Under the pieces are notes generated by a model. The model saw only the letters and a list, made by a program, of their open reading frames with translations, had not been told where the DNA came from and did no database searches. Positions 51,327-64,000 of a stretch of 64,000 bases of DNA are shown here, piece after piece (the stretch's first letter is position 1; the number at the start of each line of letters is the position of its first letter). Source of the DNA: Nemania diffusa (lineage: Eukaryota > Ascomycota > Sordariomycetes > Xylariales > Xylariaceae). The position numbers were made by a program, and so were the translations under genes. The stretch covers positions 3,871,344-3,935,343 of the forward strand of contig JBBPUQ010000010.1 in NCBI GenBank assembly GCA_038501195.1, in the 5' to 3' direction.

Positions 51327-53340
51327 AAAAGCTGCATTTTTTACTACTTATTTCAGCTTTTTTATTTTAATGCTTTTTTTTTAAATATTTTATTTTTAAA
51401 CTTTACTTTTTTACTTTAATTATATAAATTCTTTATATATTTATTAATATATTGTTTGTTATAAATAAAAAAACTTCTAAAAAAAAATACAACAGAAAAT
51501 ACTAAAATTTTGTTACTTAAAAAATATAATATTATTTAAATAAACAAAGTAATTACAACAAATAAAACTTTTATAATATTATTAAAAAAAAAAATTTTAA
51601 TATTTTCGATTAGTTTTATAAATTTAAAAAAGTAATTATTTATAAAATATTATTAAATTATATTAATAAAAACAATAATAATAAAATAAGCTTTATAAAA
51701 AAAACTGCTTATATTTTTAGCATTTTTTACTTTTTAATTAATTAAAAAAACAATTTAAATATTAAAGCAGCATATATATATTTTGTTATTACAAAATATT
51801 ATAAATGTTACTTTTATATAAATAATAAATAATTTAAACTAAAAAACAAATATAATATTTTTAAGAAATAAAATATTTAAGCTAGCAAATATTTTATTTT
51901 TTAAAGCTTTATTTATAACTAAATGTTTTATTAATATATTAATAACTATTGATTTTTTAAAACTAATATATAAATTTTTTTGTAACAAAGCTTTAGTAAA
52001 ATTTACTAAAACTAAAAAATAGTTTATTTATATTTTTTAAATTAAAACAGTTTTTATAACTATTATATTTTTTATAAATATTAAAAATAATATACTTGTT
52101 TAAAAATTAAAAGCAAATATTATTTTTATTAATATTAAAAATTTAATTTTTTAATATATAATAACGTTAATTATAATACTTTATATATTTATAAAAACAA
52201 ACTTTTAACAATTTAACAAAATAAATTATAAAATGTTATTTTATAATTTAGTTTTTATTTTTAAACATTTAATAAAAAATTAGAACTAAGTATTATATAT
52301 TTACTCAATATTTATTTATTTTTGAACTATTAATATAAAATATACTTTTTTTAAAATAAACTTTTTGTTTTAAAAAGCTATTAATATAAAGTTAAAATAT
52401 AAATTAACTTTATTAAATATAAAAATATATTAAAAAATTTAAAACATATAAAACTTAGTTTTGTTATAAATATAAATAGTTATAAATATGTTTAAGTTTT
52501 TTAATATAATTATTAAAAACTATAAATTAGCATATAAAAAATACAAAAAAAATTTCAACTTTTATAAAAAGTTTATAAAAATAATAAATTTTATATTATA
52601 TGTTTTAAATTTAACTATAATATTATTACTAAATAATATTATTTAGTAAATATTAAATTTAATAAATAAAAAAATTATTAGTTTTAAACTAATATTTATA
52701 AATTAAATTAATATTAATTTAAAAAAAAACTTTAAACTAAAAACAAATAATATTAATATAAATAAAATTTAAATATTAAATTTTACAAATATAATATATT
52801 ATTTTAAAAAAGTACAAACTATATTTTTTATTATATATTGTTTAAATTTTAAATTTAACAAAACTAATTTATATAAATATTTGTAATAGTTAAATAATAT
52901 TTTATAGAAATATTTTAATATAGCAACTAATACAAATAACAAAACATTGCTTTTTTATAACTATACTACAATATAGATTATATTTACTACAAATATAAAT
53001 ATTGAACTATTTAAATTATTAAAGCTATAAAAATTTAATAGTAAAATTATTAAGTTTAAAAGTTTATTTATTAAAGCTATAGCAGCTAAAAAACTGTTTT
53101 ATAAATATAATAATATTAATACTTTATTTTTTTTTAATATTTTTTATATTAATAAATATATTTAGTTACTAGTTTTTTGCTATAACTATTTATATTTTTT
53201 GTTTAATTAGTTTGTTATATTAAACAAGTTTTTATATGTTTTATTTACTAATAATAAACTAAAAAAAAAAGTTATATATTATGTTATAATAACGTTTTTT
53301 TTTTTTGTTTAATAGTAAATAATATTTTATATATAATTTT

Positions 53341-53490
53341 AGCTTTTAAAAAACGAAATATTTATAAGTTGTAAATATTTTGTTTTTTAGCTTTTAAAAA
53401 GCAGAATATTTACAAGTTATAAATATTTTTTTTTTTAACTTTTAAAAAACAGAATATTTACTAGTTATAAATATTCTATTTTTTAGTTTT
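53341..53490 (+). repeat. 48-bp tandem repeat of a palindromic unit, 3 copies
   Basis: AGCTTTTAAAAAACGAAATA-type units start at 53,341, 53,389 and 53,437, exactly 48 bp apart, with a fourth start at 53,485. Each unit contains complementary arms (AAAAACAGAATATTTA and TAAATATTCTATTTTTT). Confidence 0.85.
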
Positions 53491-54585
53491 TTTTTTTTTG
53501 CTTTTTTTTTTTATTTATAATGTACTAACTTTTATTTATAAAATATATAGCTTGTATTTTTAGTATAACTAATTTGCTCGTTTATAATATTTATTTTAAT
53601 ATTTACTAAAAAAACATTAATATATATATATTAAATTTTAATTAATTTTATACTACTACTAAAATTATTATTGTAAATATTACTTATTTTAGCTAATTTT
53701 TGTTATAAAAAAAAACTTTATATTATTATAACATTTTTTTCAGTTTTTTAGATTTTTTAAATCTGCTATTTTATACTATATTTAGTTTTAGCAGCAAAAC
53801 TTTAAATTTTAAAATTTACTAAAATTTTTTTATTATTATTAATACTTTAAATAATATTAATTATAGCTATACAATTTAGTTATATTACAAAAATATATTA
53901 CAAAGTTATAATACTTTTTTTGCTTATTTAAAATTTGTTACTAAAATAAAAAATGCTTTAAATATAACAGTAAATTTATATTTTTAATTTATATAAAATA
54001 TTTTTTTAAACAGCTACTGCTATTATATAATTATTAGTATTAATTTTATATTAAATTACTTTTTATATGTTAATATAGCACTAAATAGTAAGTTTATTAA
54101 ATAAAAAAACTTTAATTAAATGTTAAATATCAACTTGCTATTATTTACAATATATATTAATTATAAAAAGTTCGACATTTTTAATATAAAGTTATATAAC
54201 TAACAAACATTTAAATAACTAATAAATTAGCTAAACTTTGTTAAATCGTTGCTATTTTTTTTAATAGTTTAAATTTAAACTAATAATAAAATTATACTTA
54301 ATTAAACATTTAAAAAGTAATTAACAAACTAAAACTAAAGCAAATATAATAAAAGTTAATATAAAGCTTAAAATAAAGCGTTTTTAAAACAAAAAAACTT
54401 TAAATATAAAAATAGCAGCTATTACAAAAAAATTAAAAGCTAAATTATTAACTTAAACAAAAATTCAACAAATAACAAACTGTAGTTAAAAACCTAGATA
54501 TATAATATAAACGATTTAACAAATAATAAAAAAAATACTAAAGAAAATACTAAAAAAGATTTTATACTGCTAAAAAAACATAGCT
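53491..54585. pseudogene. RIP-mutated transposon DNA
   Basis: AT-rich, no open frame. Residual words such as AGCTAA, TGCTAT and GCAGCAAAAC are scattered. Nothing more specific is visible. Confidence 0.4.
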
Positions 54586-54990
54586 AAATTATTAAACCAA
54601 ATATAGATTTAATAAATATTAACAAATATTCTGCAGTATTAGCAAAAAATAGTTAAATTATTAAACAAAACATAAATTTAATAAATATTGATAAAAATTT
54701 TATAATATTAGCAAGAAATAGTTAAATTATTAAACTAAGTATAAAATTTATAAATATAAATAAAAATTCTGTTATATTAGCAATATATAATTAAATTATT
54801 AAGCTAAGCGTATAATTAATAGAAATAAATAAAAATTCTGTTATATTAGCAGTATATAATTAAATTATTAAGCTAAGTGTACAACTAATAAAAATAAATA
54901 AAAATTTTATATTATTAGTAGTATATAATTAAACTATTAAAAACAGTATATAATAAATAAAAATAAATAAACATTTTATAAACTATATAA
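54586..54990 (+). repeat. 69-bp tandem repeat, 6 copies
   Basis: AAATTATTAAAC-type words start at 54,586, 54,655, 54,724, 54,793, 54,862 and 54,931, exactly 69 bp apart, each followed by AATAAAAATTCTGTTATATT-like sequence. 69 bp is 23 codons, so a former protein-coding repeat is possible, although every frame now holds stops. The last copy is the most diverged. Confidence 0.95.
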
Positions 54991-57900
54991 TATTAACAAG
55001 CTTTTTAAAAAAAAGCTTTTAAATAAAACAAGTATTTTTAATTAATGTTTTAGCTATTTTGTTAAAAGTTTAAAAATAAGCACTTTTAATTAACGTTTTG
55101 CCTGTTTTAACAAAAGCCCCGGTTTTAAAAAAAAGTATTAAAAAAAAGCACTTTTTTAAAAATAGTACTTTTAAAATAATTTCTGCAAAAGTACTAAAAA
55201 AAAAAAAAAAATTGTAGTTTATAAAATTAGTTGAATTTAGATTTTTATAACTAAATTAAATAATAATAAAAATCGAAACAATCGAATATTATAAATTTAA
55301 ATGTTTGTTTAAAAACCGGTTTAAAAAATAAAATATATAAAATTAATTATATATTTTGTTTTATAAAAACTTATATAGCTAAATAAAATAAAAAAATTAA
55401 TTATTTAAAGCTAATTTAAAAAATAAAATATTTGAATTAATTATATATTTTGTTTTTTAAAAGCTTATTTAGCTAGCTAATACAAAAAAATTAGTTTTTA
55501 AAAACTAGCTATATTTTATAGCTTTTTTTAAAGTTTAAATAATATAACTGTTACATTAAGTTAAAATTATACTATAAATAAAAGCAAAACTATATTTTTT
55601 TTTTTTTTTACTATAAGTTTTAAAAAAGTTTATTTATTTTAAAAATAAATAATTATTAATATTATTAATATTATTAATATAGTTACTATTATTAATATAG
55701 TTAATATTATTAATAACTAATATAAAACTAATACTATTTCTGCTTTTTATATTATATTGTTTAACATGTTTTTTTTACTTAATAAACTTTAAAAAAAGCT
55801 TTTTTTGCTTTTTTACAAAATTTATAATTATATTAAAGCTATATTTATTGCTTGTACTTATAGCATACATTAGTTAGTTTATAATTGTATTTAATAAATT
55901 AGGCTATATAAATATATTAATAAACAAAAACAGCAGTTTTATAGTATAAAAATATATACTAAAGCAATAATATAATTAATTTTTATATAAAATAAAGCAA
56001 ACTATTAAAAATATAAAAAACTATTTAAAACATATATAAAAGTTACTGTTGCAACTTTTTACTATTAAATATTTTAATAAAACAGTAAAACTAATATATT
56101 TTTTAGATTTATATAGTATTATTTGTTAAATAGTATAACGTTAATATATTGTAAAGTATATATTAAATATTTGTAGCTTAAACTAGTTTTTAGTTAATAA
56201 CAAATAAATAGCTACTGTAAATAAAAACGCCCAGTTTAAAAAAGTTAATACATTATAATTTAAATAATTTTTTATACAACAAGTTAAAAAGCTAAAGCAG
56301 TAATAAAAAATACTAAAAAAATCAAATCATTAATTATTATTACATTTTAACAATTATAAATACAAAAATTTTATATATTTAAAATTAAATATAATAAAAA
56401 TATAAGTTCTAGTATAAGTTTTGTAGTAGTTAGTTCAATTGTTTTATAATATGTAATAAAAGTTCTAATAGTTAAATGTAGTATTTTAAGCAGTTTAAAC
56501 TTTAATATATTAACAAATAAAAGTTTTAGCTTTTTAAGCTACAATTTTAGTTTAGCTGCTTAGTATTAACTATATATATAATAACTAAAAGTAGCACTTA
56601 TATTTATTAAATTTGTTATTAGCTACATTTATTTTAAACTGCTACTGCTACATTAAAATAAGTAGCAATAATATATTACTATTAAATAATATATCGCTTT
56701 TTTTAAATAAAACAGTAACTTCTTTTTTTTTTAGTGCTAAAAATACTTTAATATAAAGTTTATATAAATTAAAAAATATAAAAACATAAAAGTAATTGCT
56801 GTTAAAATTTAATAAGCTTTTATATAAAGCAGTTTTAACAGTAGTATTAAAAAAGTTTAGTTATTTAAATAATTTTTTATAAGTTTTAAAAAAGTCGAAA
56901 TTATATATATAAGTAACAGCTTATAGTATTAGTTTATATATTTTATTATATAGTTTGTATATTTTGTTATATTATTTAAGCAATATTGCATATATTAATA
57001 TTTATATTATATTTATTTATAACATAGTTTTAAATAAAGCATTAGCTTTAACAATGTTTTATATAGCACTTTATAAATATAGCTATTTATTGCTATAAAA
57101 TAGTTTTAAAAATAATAAATATATTTTATTTAAAATAATATTATTAAACTAAAATATATATTATTAGAATATATTATTTAATAATTATACTATATTATAT
57201 TTATATATAATATTTTCAATTTTAAACTTATAGCATTATTATTTTTGTTTGTTAAAAAAACAAATACTAAACTTTTGTTTTTATATCTAAAAGTATTAAA
57301 AGAATATATTATTAATATAAATAAGCTAAAACAAACTTAAAAATAGCTAATTAATATATAAGTACTTAATATATAATTTTATTAAAAACTAATTAGTAAA
57401 TAAATTAGTATTAAATAAAGCAAATATAACAAGTTTTTTAATAAGTTCAATAAAACAAGTAATATATATTAGTATTAAAATATTAAAATTTTTAGTTAAA
57501 ACAAAAAAGCAAAAATTATATTTTATATAGTTTGTTAAAAGAAATAATTAATATGTTTATATAAACATAAACTATTAAAAATTAATAGCTATAAAATGTA
57601 ACTATAAAATGTAGCATTTGCAGCAAAAGTTGTAATTAAACAGCAGTATTTACAACAATACAAAAAATAATAAAACATATAGCTAGCTTTTATAGTTTTA
57701 AAAAGCTTAAAAAATATACTTTATATTTATAAGCTACTTAAAAGTAAATATACTAGCTTAAAAACAGTAAAAAGTTTGTATAAAATTAAAACTTAATATA
57801 AGCAGTTTAAACTATAGCATATTAAACAGAAATTAGTTTTTATTTAATGTTTAAAAATACTATTTATAAATGTTATAAACTTTTAATTAATATAGCAAAA

Positions 57901-59127
57901 AAAGCTTTTTAGCAAATTTTTTTACTATATTTAGCAAACTTATATTTTAAAATAAATTTTGTAAATATAAATACACTACAAACTTTTTAAATATATAGTT
58001 AATTATTTGTTTTATATAAGTTAAATATTTTAACTTATAAAACAATATAAATAATAAAGCTAAAACATTAGCTTAGTTTTTAAATTTAATAATATATAAT
58101 ATATTATAAAACTTAAAATTTATTTAAATTGTTTTAAAGTTTAATAAATCAAAGTTAATAATTAACAAATATTTGCAGTAAAAGTTACAAATTGCTTTTT
58201 TTAAAATATTGTTTATAATAACATCTTTTATATTATGTTTTTATAAAATAATAATCGAACTAATAAAATAATACAACTTGTACTTATTGCATAACTATTT
58301 TAAATACTTTTAAAATTTAATAGTATATTTATATAGTATATAATATTACAAATAGATTTAATACTTTTATATATAAACTTAAACTTTAGTTTATAATATA
58401 CTAGCTTTTGTTTATATTTAAACAAATAATATAAAATATTAGTTTATAACAGTATATAAGCAAAAATATTTAAGCATTAATAGTATACAGTTGTTAACAA
58501 ATAAAAACTACATATTAAAAAACAAATAAACAATATATTGCTTAAAAATAAGCAGTACATTTAAAAAAAACAAATATATATAATTAAATTTACTAGTATT
58601 ATAAACACCGAATTATATATTATATATTGTATAAAATATAACAAACTAAAAAATACAATATAAGTTCTGTAATAATATAATATAAAAAAAAAAAATATAA
58701 AACAAATAAAATATATATTTTAAAAACATTTTTAAAAACTAAAGCTAAATAATATAACTATTAATATTGTAACTTTTTTTAATTAAAAGTTATATTTACA
58801 ATATAAAAAAAATATTTTCAGTTAATTAAAACAAAAGTTTAAGCTTGTTATAATTTAATAGTAAATATTAAAACAATATTTTCTAATATATTAACTTTTT
58901 TTAAAATACTGTTTTATTTATTAAATTGTTATTTGCTAAAGTATTATTAAATATAGCTAAGTTATTATTAGTAATATATTTAGTTAACTAAAATAAAATA
59001 TTGCTTTTTTTATATTTATTACTATTTAATATAGCTGTTAGTACTACTTTTAATACATATTTAGTAAAAGTATATAAAAAAAATTTATAACTAAAATATT
59101 GAATAAACTTAAAAAAAAATTAAAAAA
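54991..59127. pseudogene. RIP-mutated transposon block
   Basis: About 4.1 kb without a live gene. A few GC-richer words survive (CCCCGG near 55,116, ACCGGTTT near 55,315). Palindromic-motif copies lie at about 55,325-55,365 and 55,420-55,460, and an ATT/AAT-rich run at about 55,655-55,720. Confidence 0.45.
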
Positions 59128-59310
59128 AAAGCTTAAAAAATAGAATATTTACAAAAATTAAATATTTTATTTTTTAAAAGCTTTTAAATTATATAGTTTA
59201 TTTTTTAAAAGCTTTTAAATTAAATATTTTATTTTTTAAAAGCTTTAAATTAAATAATCTGTTTTTTAAAAATTTTCGAATTAAATATTTTATTTTTTAA
59301 AAGCTTTTCA
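59128..59310 (+). repeat. About 31-bp tandem repeat (TTTTTTAAAAGCTTTTAAAT type)
   Basis: AAAAGCTTTT words recur at 59,176, 59,207, 59,238, about 59,268 and 59,299 (spacing 30-31 bp), each preceded by AAATATTTTATTTTTT. The units share the half-palindrome found in the 48-bp array at 53.35 kb. Confidence 0.8.
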
Positions 59311-60360
59311 GAAATAGTAAGTAGCTTAATCAACAAATAAAAAAAACAAAAAGTAAAATCAGTTAAAAAACATATTATAGTTATACACTTTTTAATATAT
59401 TACTGTTAATTAATATTAAACAAAGTTATATTTTTATTTTAAAAAAATAAAAAACTGCTATTTTAGTTAATTATATAAAAAAACTAAATTAAAAGCTGCT
59501 TTTATTAATTAAGTAATAAACAACAAACTTTTTAAAATATTAATATTTTTAGTAAAATAGCTATTAATAATAGTAGCTTAAAATTTAAATATTGTTTTAC
59601 TAATTGTTAAATAGTCAAATTTAAAGTTAAATAAATTCAGTTTATTAAATATAGCGCTATTTAAATCTTTAACTACAGCTTTATTATTATTTATTAAAAA
59701 AGTAATAAAGCTTATTTTGCTTTAGTTATTATTATAAAAAAAGTTTAAAACTTTTAAACTATATTAAAAAACAATATAATTTAAGTTATTAAAAACAGCA
59801 TTTAATATATAGTACAATTAAAAAAGTAAACGTTAATTATTTTTTAACGTTTTAATTATATTAGCACTATTAAAAAAAAAAATAATATAGCAGTAAAACA
59901 AAATATCGATTTAAAAGTTAATAAATTAAATAGTTAAATTGTTATAAATTATTGTTAAAAATAATAAAAATTTATAGCTTTAAAATTTAATTGTATATTA
60001 ATGTTATAACTACACTAAAGATTCGATTAAAATAAAAAATAAAGCAGTTAAGTTAAAAAATAAACTAATTAAATTAAGTTGTAAGTTATTTTAAATAAAG
60101 TGTTGTTTAAAAAGCTGTATTAACAACAAAATAAAAAAAAAACAGAACTAGCTATTTAACTAAAAAGCTTTCTGTAGCAGTATTTTTTGCTTTTATGTTT
60201 ACGCTTTGTTTTGTTTTTTTTAGCTATATTTAATATTTAATAAAAGCATTGTTTTTATAATTGCATTAACAATAAAATAGTGTATAAAATATAAAACTAG
60301 TAGCGTTGTTTTTGTAATAGTATTAATAATAAAATAGTAATTAAAAGTATAAAATTAATA
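59311..60360. pseudogene. RIP-mutated transposon DNA
   Basis: AT-rich with residual G/C, no open frame. It is the last stretch with appreciable G/C before the AT-only subtelomere. Confidence 0.4.
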
Positions 60361-63300
60361 ATATTGTATAATATTTATAATAATAATTATAAAAAAAAAT
60401 ATAAAAATAAAATTAAAGTTTATTTTATAAAAAATATATAAATTAATAAATAAATAAAATATAATTAAAATAATAAAATAAATTATTTAGTTTTTTTTAT
60501 TATATTTATTTTAAAAATATATATATTTATTTTATATATTTTAATTTTAAAATAATAAAATATAATTATAAATTTAAATATAAATATATATATTATAATA
60601 AATATATTAAAATAAAATATTAATATTATATTTTAATAAGTTTTTTTATTTAAATTTATAATAATAAAAAAAATAAAATAAATTTTTTTAAAAATTAATT
60701 TTTTTTTTAATATTATAATAAAATAATAAAACATTTAATAATTATTTTTTTTATATTTATTATATATTATAATTTATTTTATATTTATATTTAAATAAAT
60801 CTTTTTAATTTAAATTTATAATAATAAAAAATATAAATTAATATATTTTATAATATTTTAATAAAATATTAAAAAATTAAATATTTATTTTTTTTATATT
60901 TATAATTTATTTTATATTTATTATTTAATATAATAAATTTAATTTAATGTTTATATTATAAATATTATTTAATTTAAAATTAAAATAAAATTTATAATAA
61001 TAATATTTATATTAAAAAAATTAAAAAAATAAATTTTAAATAATATATATAATATATATAATATAAATAAATATATAAAATTTATAATATATATATAAAA
61101 TATAAAATATATAAAATATATAAAATAAATATAATATATATAATATATAAAATATATAAAATATATAAAATATTTAAAATATATATATATAATTTTATTT
61201 AAAATATAATTATTTATTTTTAAAATTAATTTATTTTATTTATAATAATAATTTATTTATATAAATTTATTATAATATTAATATATATTTTTTAAATTAA
61301 ATTAATTTTTATATATTAAAATATTATTTATTTAATAATATAATTAAAATTTATTATTAAAATTTTATATATTATATATAAATATTTAATAATTAATTTA
61401 TAATTTTTTATTTATTTATTATATTATTTAAATTATTAATATAAAATATTTTTGATTTATATATATAAATATTATAATAATAATATAATATTAAATTAAT
61501 TTAATTAATATTTTAATTAATATTATTAATTTTAAATTTAATATAATTTATTATTATTTTTAATTAATTTCATAAATATTTAATATTAATATTATTTTTT
61601 TTATTAATTATATTTTAATTTATATTATTTTTATAAAAATAAAATAAATCTTTATAATTTAAAAATATTTATATAAAAAATTATTATTATAAATATAATA
61701 ATAATATAATTTTATTTATTGATATTTTATTTAAAAAATATTTTTAATTATTATAATAATTTTAAATTTTTTATATTTATAATATTTAAATTTATATTAA
61801 ATAATTAAAAAAATATTTTATTTATATAATTAATATTTTATATTATAATTTATTATATAATTATAATTATTATAAATATTAAATTATATATTATATTTAA
61901 ATTTAATTTATAATTAAAATTATTATATTATTTTATAATTTAAAATTAAAATTATTTATAAAAAAATTAAATATTAATTATTAAATATATTTAAAAAATA
62001 TAATTTTAAATAATTTTTATTTTTATATATATTTAATATTTATAATTTATAATTTAAAATATATAAAAATTTAAATTTAATAATTAAATAAATATTTTTA
62101 AAATTATTAATTAATTATAAATTAAAAATATAAAATTAATATAATTAATATTTATAATTTATAATTATAAAATTATAATAAATAAAATTTTAAATATAAT
62201 AAATTAAATAAATTATATAATAAATAAAATAAATATTATATTATAAAAAATATAAAATATTTAAAATTTTTAAAATTATAAAATTATAAAAATTTTATTA
62301 TATTATAAAAAATATTTAAATATAATTTAATATAAATTTTAAAATATAAATATAATATTATTATAATATTATTAAATTTTTTATTTTAATTAAATATTAT
62401 TTATTATTATATATATTAAATATATAATTATAATTATATATTTTAATTTTAATTTTTTAATTTTTTTAATTTTTTTATAATAAATATATTTTAATTTTTA
62501 AATTTATATAATTTAAAATTTTATTTAAATTTTAAAAAAATTTATTTAATATATTAATTTTATTATATATTTTATATTATTTTATTAAATAATATTTATT
62601 TTTAAAATAAATTAATTAAATTAATTAAATTATATTAAAAATATAATTATATATATATATAAATAATTAAATATTTTATAAATATTATTTTTAATATATT
62701 ATTTTAATTATATATTATATAAAATTATAAAATTTAATTAATTATATTTATTATATTAATTTAATTAATTTTATTATTTTAAATAAAAATATATTATATA
62801 TAATATTATTTATAATTTTATAAAATTTATTAATTTTTTATTTATATATATATAATTATATAAATTATATTAAATTAATTATAAATTTATATATATAAAT
62901 ATAAAAAAACAATAAATTTTAAATTTTTTATTTTAAATAATTTTAAATTAATAATAATTTAAATAAAAAATTTTTTTATTATTAATTATAAAATAAAAAT
63001 ATTTTAATTTATTTAAATTTAATTAATTAATTATTATAATTATTTATTAAATTTTATTAAATTTATAAATTAATTTATAAATATATTTAAATTTATTTAT
63101 ATTATTTAATATATTTAAATTTTATTAATTTTATATATATATTTTTAATTTTATAATATTATTAATTTTATTAAATAATTAAATTATATAATATAATTAA
63201 AATTTAAAATATTAATATTAAAATTAAATTATTAAAATAAAATTATTATAATAATAATATTTAAATAAATAAATAAAATATAAATTAATAAAAAAAATTA

Positions 63301-63856
63301 ATAAAAATATTAATATTTATTTATTATATAATATATTATAATTTTATTAATAAAAATTATTAATTTATTTATTTTATTTATATAATTTAAAATATATAAT
63401 TTAATATAATTTATATATATATATATATATATATAAATATATTTAATTAAAATTATAATAAATTAATTAAATAAATATAAAATAAAAAAATTTATTAAAA
63501 TTTTTAAAATTAATAAATTTTATATAAATATATATATAAATAATTTATATATATTTTATTTAATAATATTTTATATTTTAATATATATATATATATTAAT
63601 ATAAAATTTTAAAATTTTAAAATAAAATTTAAATATTTTAAATTATAATTATAAATTTATAAAATTAAAAATTAAAAATTAATTTATATTAAAAATAATT
63701 TTTATAATATATATTTTATTTTTTTATATAAAATATAAATAATAATTTTTATTAAATAATTAAAAATATATTAAAAAAATTATTAAATAAAATTAAATTT
63801 AAATATAATAAATATAAAAAATTTTTTAATATTTTTTTAATTAAATTTATATAAAA
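60361..63856. other. AT-only subtelomeric region
   Basis: About 3.5 kb made almost solely of A and T; from about 61.7 kb to the telomere only a few G or C bases occur. It includes short TA-dinucleotide runs (for example near 63,410-63,435) and an imperfect TATAAAATA-type run at 61,030-61,185. No telomere-linked helicase or other subtelomeric gene is visible. Confidence 0.75.
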
Positions 63857-64000
63857 TTAGGGTTATTAGGGTTAGGGTTAGGGTTAGGGTTAGGGTTAGG
63901 GTTAGGGTTAGGGTTAGGGTTAGGGTTAGGGTTAGGGTTAGGGTTAGGGTTAGGGTTAGGGTTAGGGTTAGGGTTAGGGTTAGGGTTAGGGTTAGGGTTA
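63857..64000 (+). repeat. Telomere, (TTAGGG)n
   Basis: One TTAGGG, then TTA, then about 22.5 uninterrupted TTAGGG units to the last base. The G-rich strand runs 5' to 3' towards position 64,000, so that is the physical chromosome end. TTAGGG is the usual telomere repeat of filamentous ascomycetes and is the only simple repeat here containing GGG. Confidence 0.99.

Larger units (their letters stand above)
48558..53340. pseudogene. RIP-mutated transposon block
   Basis: About 4.8 kb without a live gene; the two tandem arrays inside it are listed separately. Overlapping plus and minus frames of 104-111 codons at 50,276-50,651, and an 80-codon plus frame at 50,710-50,952 rich in Lys/Ile/Asn (KKLAIKKAKTKNTNK), may be leftovers of one transposon reading frame. 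They have no identifiable motif. Confidence 0.4.

Noticed and set aside
791..63856. A Starship-type giant element carrying the gene island
   Set aside because: No tyrosine-recombinase captain gene and no defined element ends are visible; the R1 repeats alone do not support it.

Overview
The window is the right-hand end of a filamentous ascomycete (Pezizomycotina-type) chromosome. It ends in about 23 copies of TTAGGG. Most of the 64 kb is extremely AT-rich DNA that looks saturated by repeat-induced point mutation (RIP). Embedded in it is one GC-balanced island of about 11 kb (about 10.85-21.83 kb) holding the only two convincing genes. I cannot name the species. Short introns with GTAAGT/GTAGGT donors and CTAAC branch sites, CT-rich leaders and RIP-type transitions between repeat copies all point to a RIP-competent mould or lichen-forming fungus.

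Layout. 1-10.45 kb is AT-only or near-AT-only DNA with a pair of 300-bp LTR-like direct repeats 5.3 kb apart. A 387-bp repeat (R1) sits at the left edge of the gene island, and an equal-length direct copy lies just beyond the right edge. 10.9-16.13 kb (minus strand) is a five-exon gene. 18.22-19.18 kb (minus strand) is a VWA-domain gene. 19.80-20.27 kb is a hAT-type MITE with a perfect 8-bp target duplication. 21.84-60.4 kb is a graveyard of mutated transposons with several exact-period tandem arrays (7, 31, 35, 48, 62, 69, 169 and 172 bp) and a dispersed palindromic motif. 60.4-63.86 kb is subtelomeric DNA almost free of G and C, followed by the telomere.

The main result concerns the minus-strand gene at 10,918-16,134. 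Read naively it looks like separate pieces: an N-terminal fragment, an indoleamine 2,3-dioxygenase (IDO) family protein, and an NADPH/FAD reductase-cytochrome b5 protein. Four introns with good splice signals and mutually consistent phases join them into one predicted 1,636-residue protein. The order is N-terminal extension, IDO-type heme dioxygenase, CPR-type FAD/NADPH reductase without an FMN domain, cytochrome b5, then a helical and low-complexity tail. The decisive 53-nt intron (14,244-14,296) has a GTAGGT donor, a GCTAAC branch site and a TAG acceptor that is itself the stop codon of the IDO frame. Removing it joins the IDO and reductase frames exactly. In mammals the IDO heme is thought to be reduced by cytochrome b5 with P450 reductase, so this gene would encode a self-sufficient dioxygenase carrying its own electron supply, analogous to P450-reductase fusions. 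Retention of that intron would yield a 545-residue stand-alone dioxygenase. Both genes point away from the telomere.

Everything here comes from reading the sequence. Domain names rest on motif recognition and remembered family features, not on searches. GC and dinucleotide statements are by eye.
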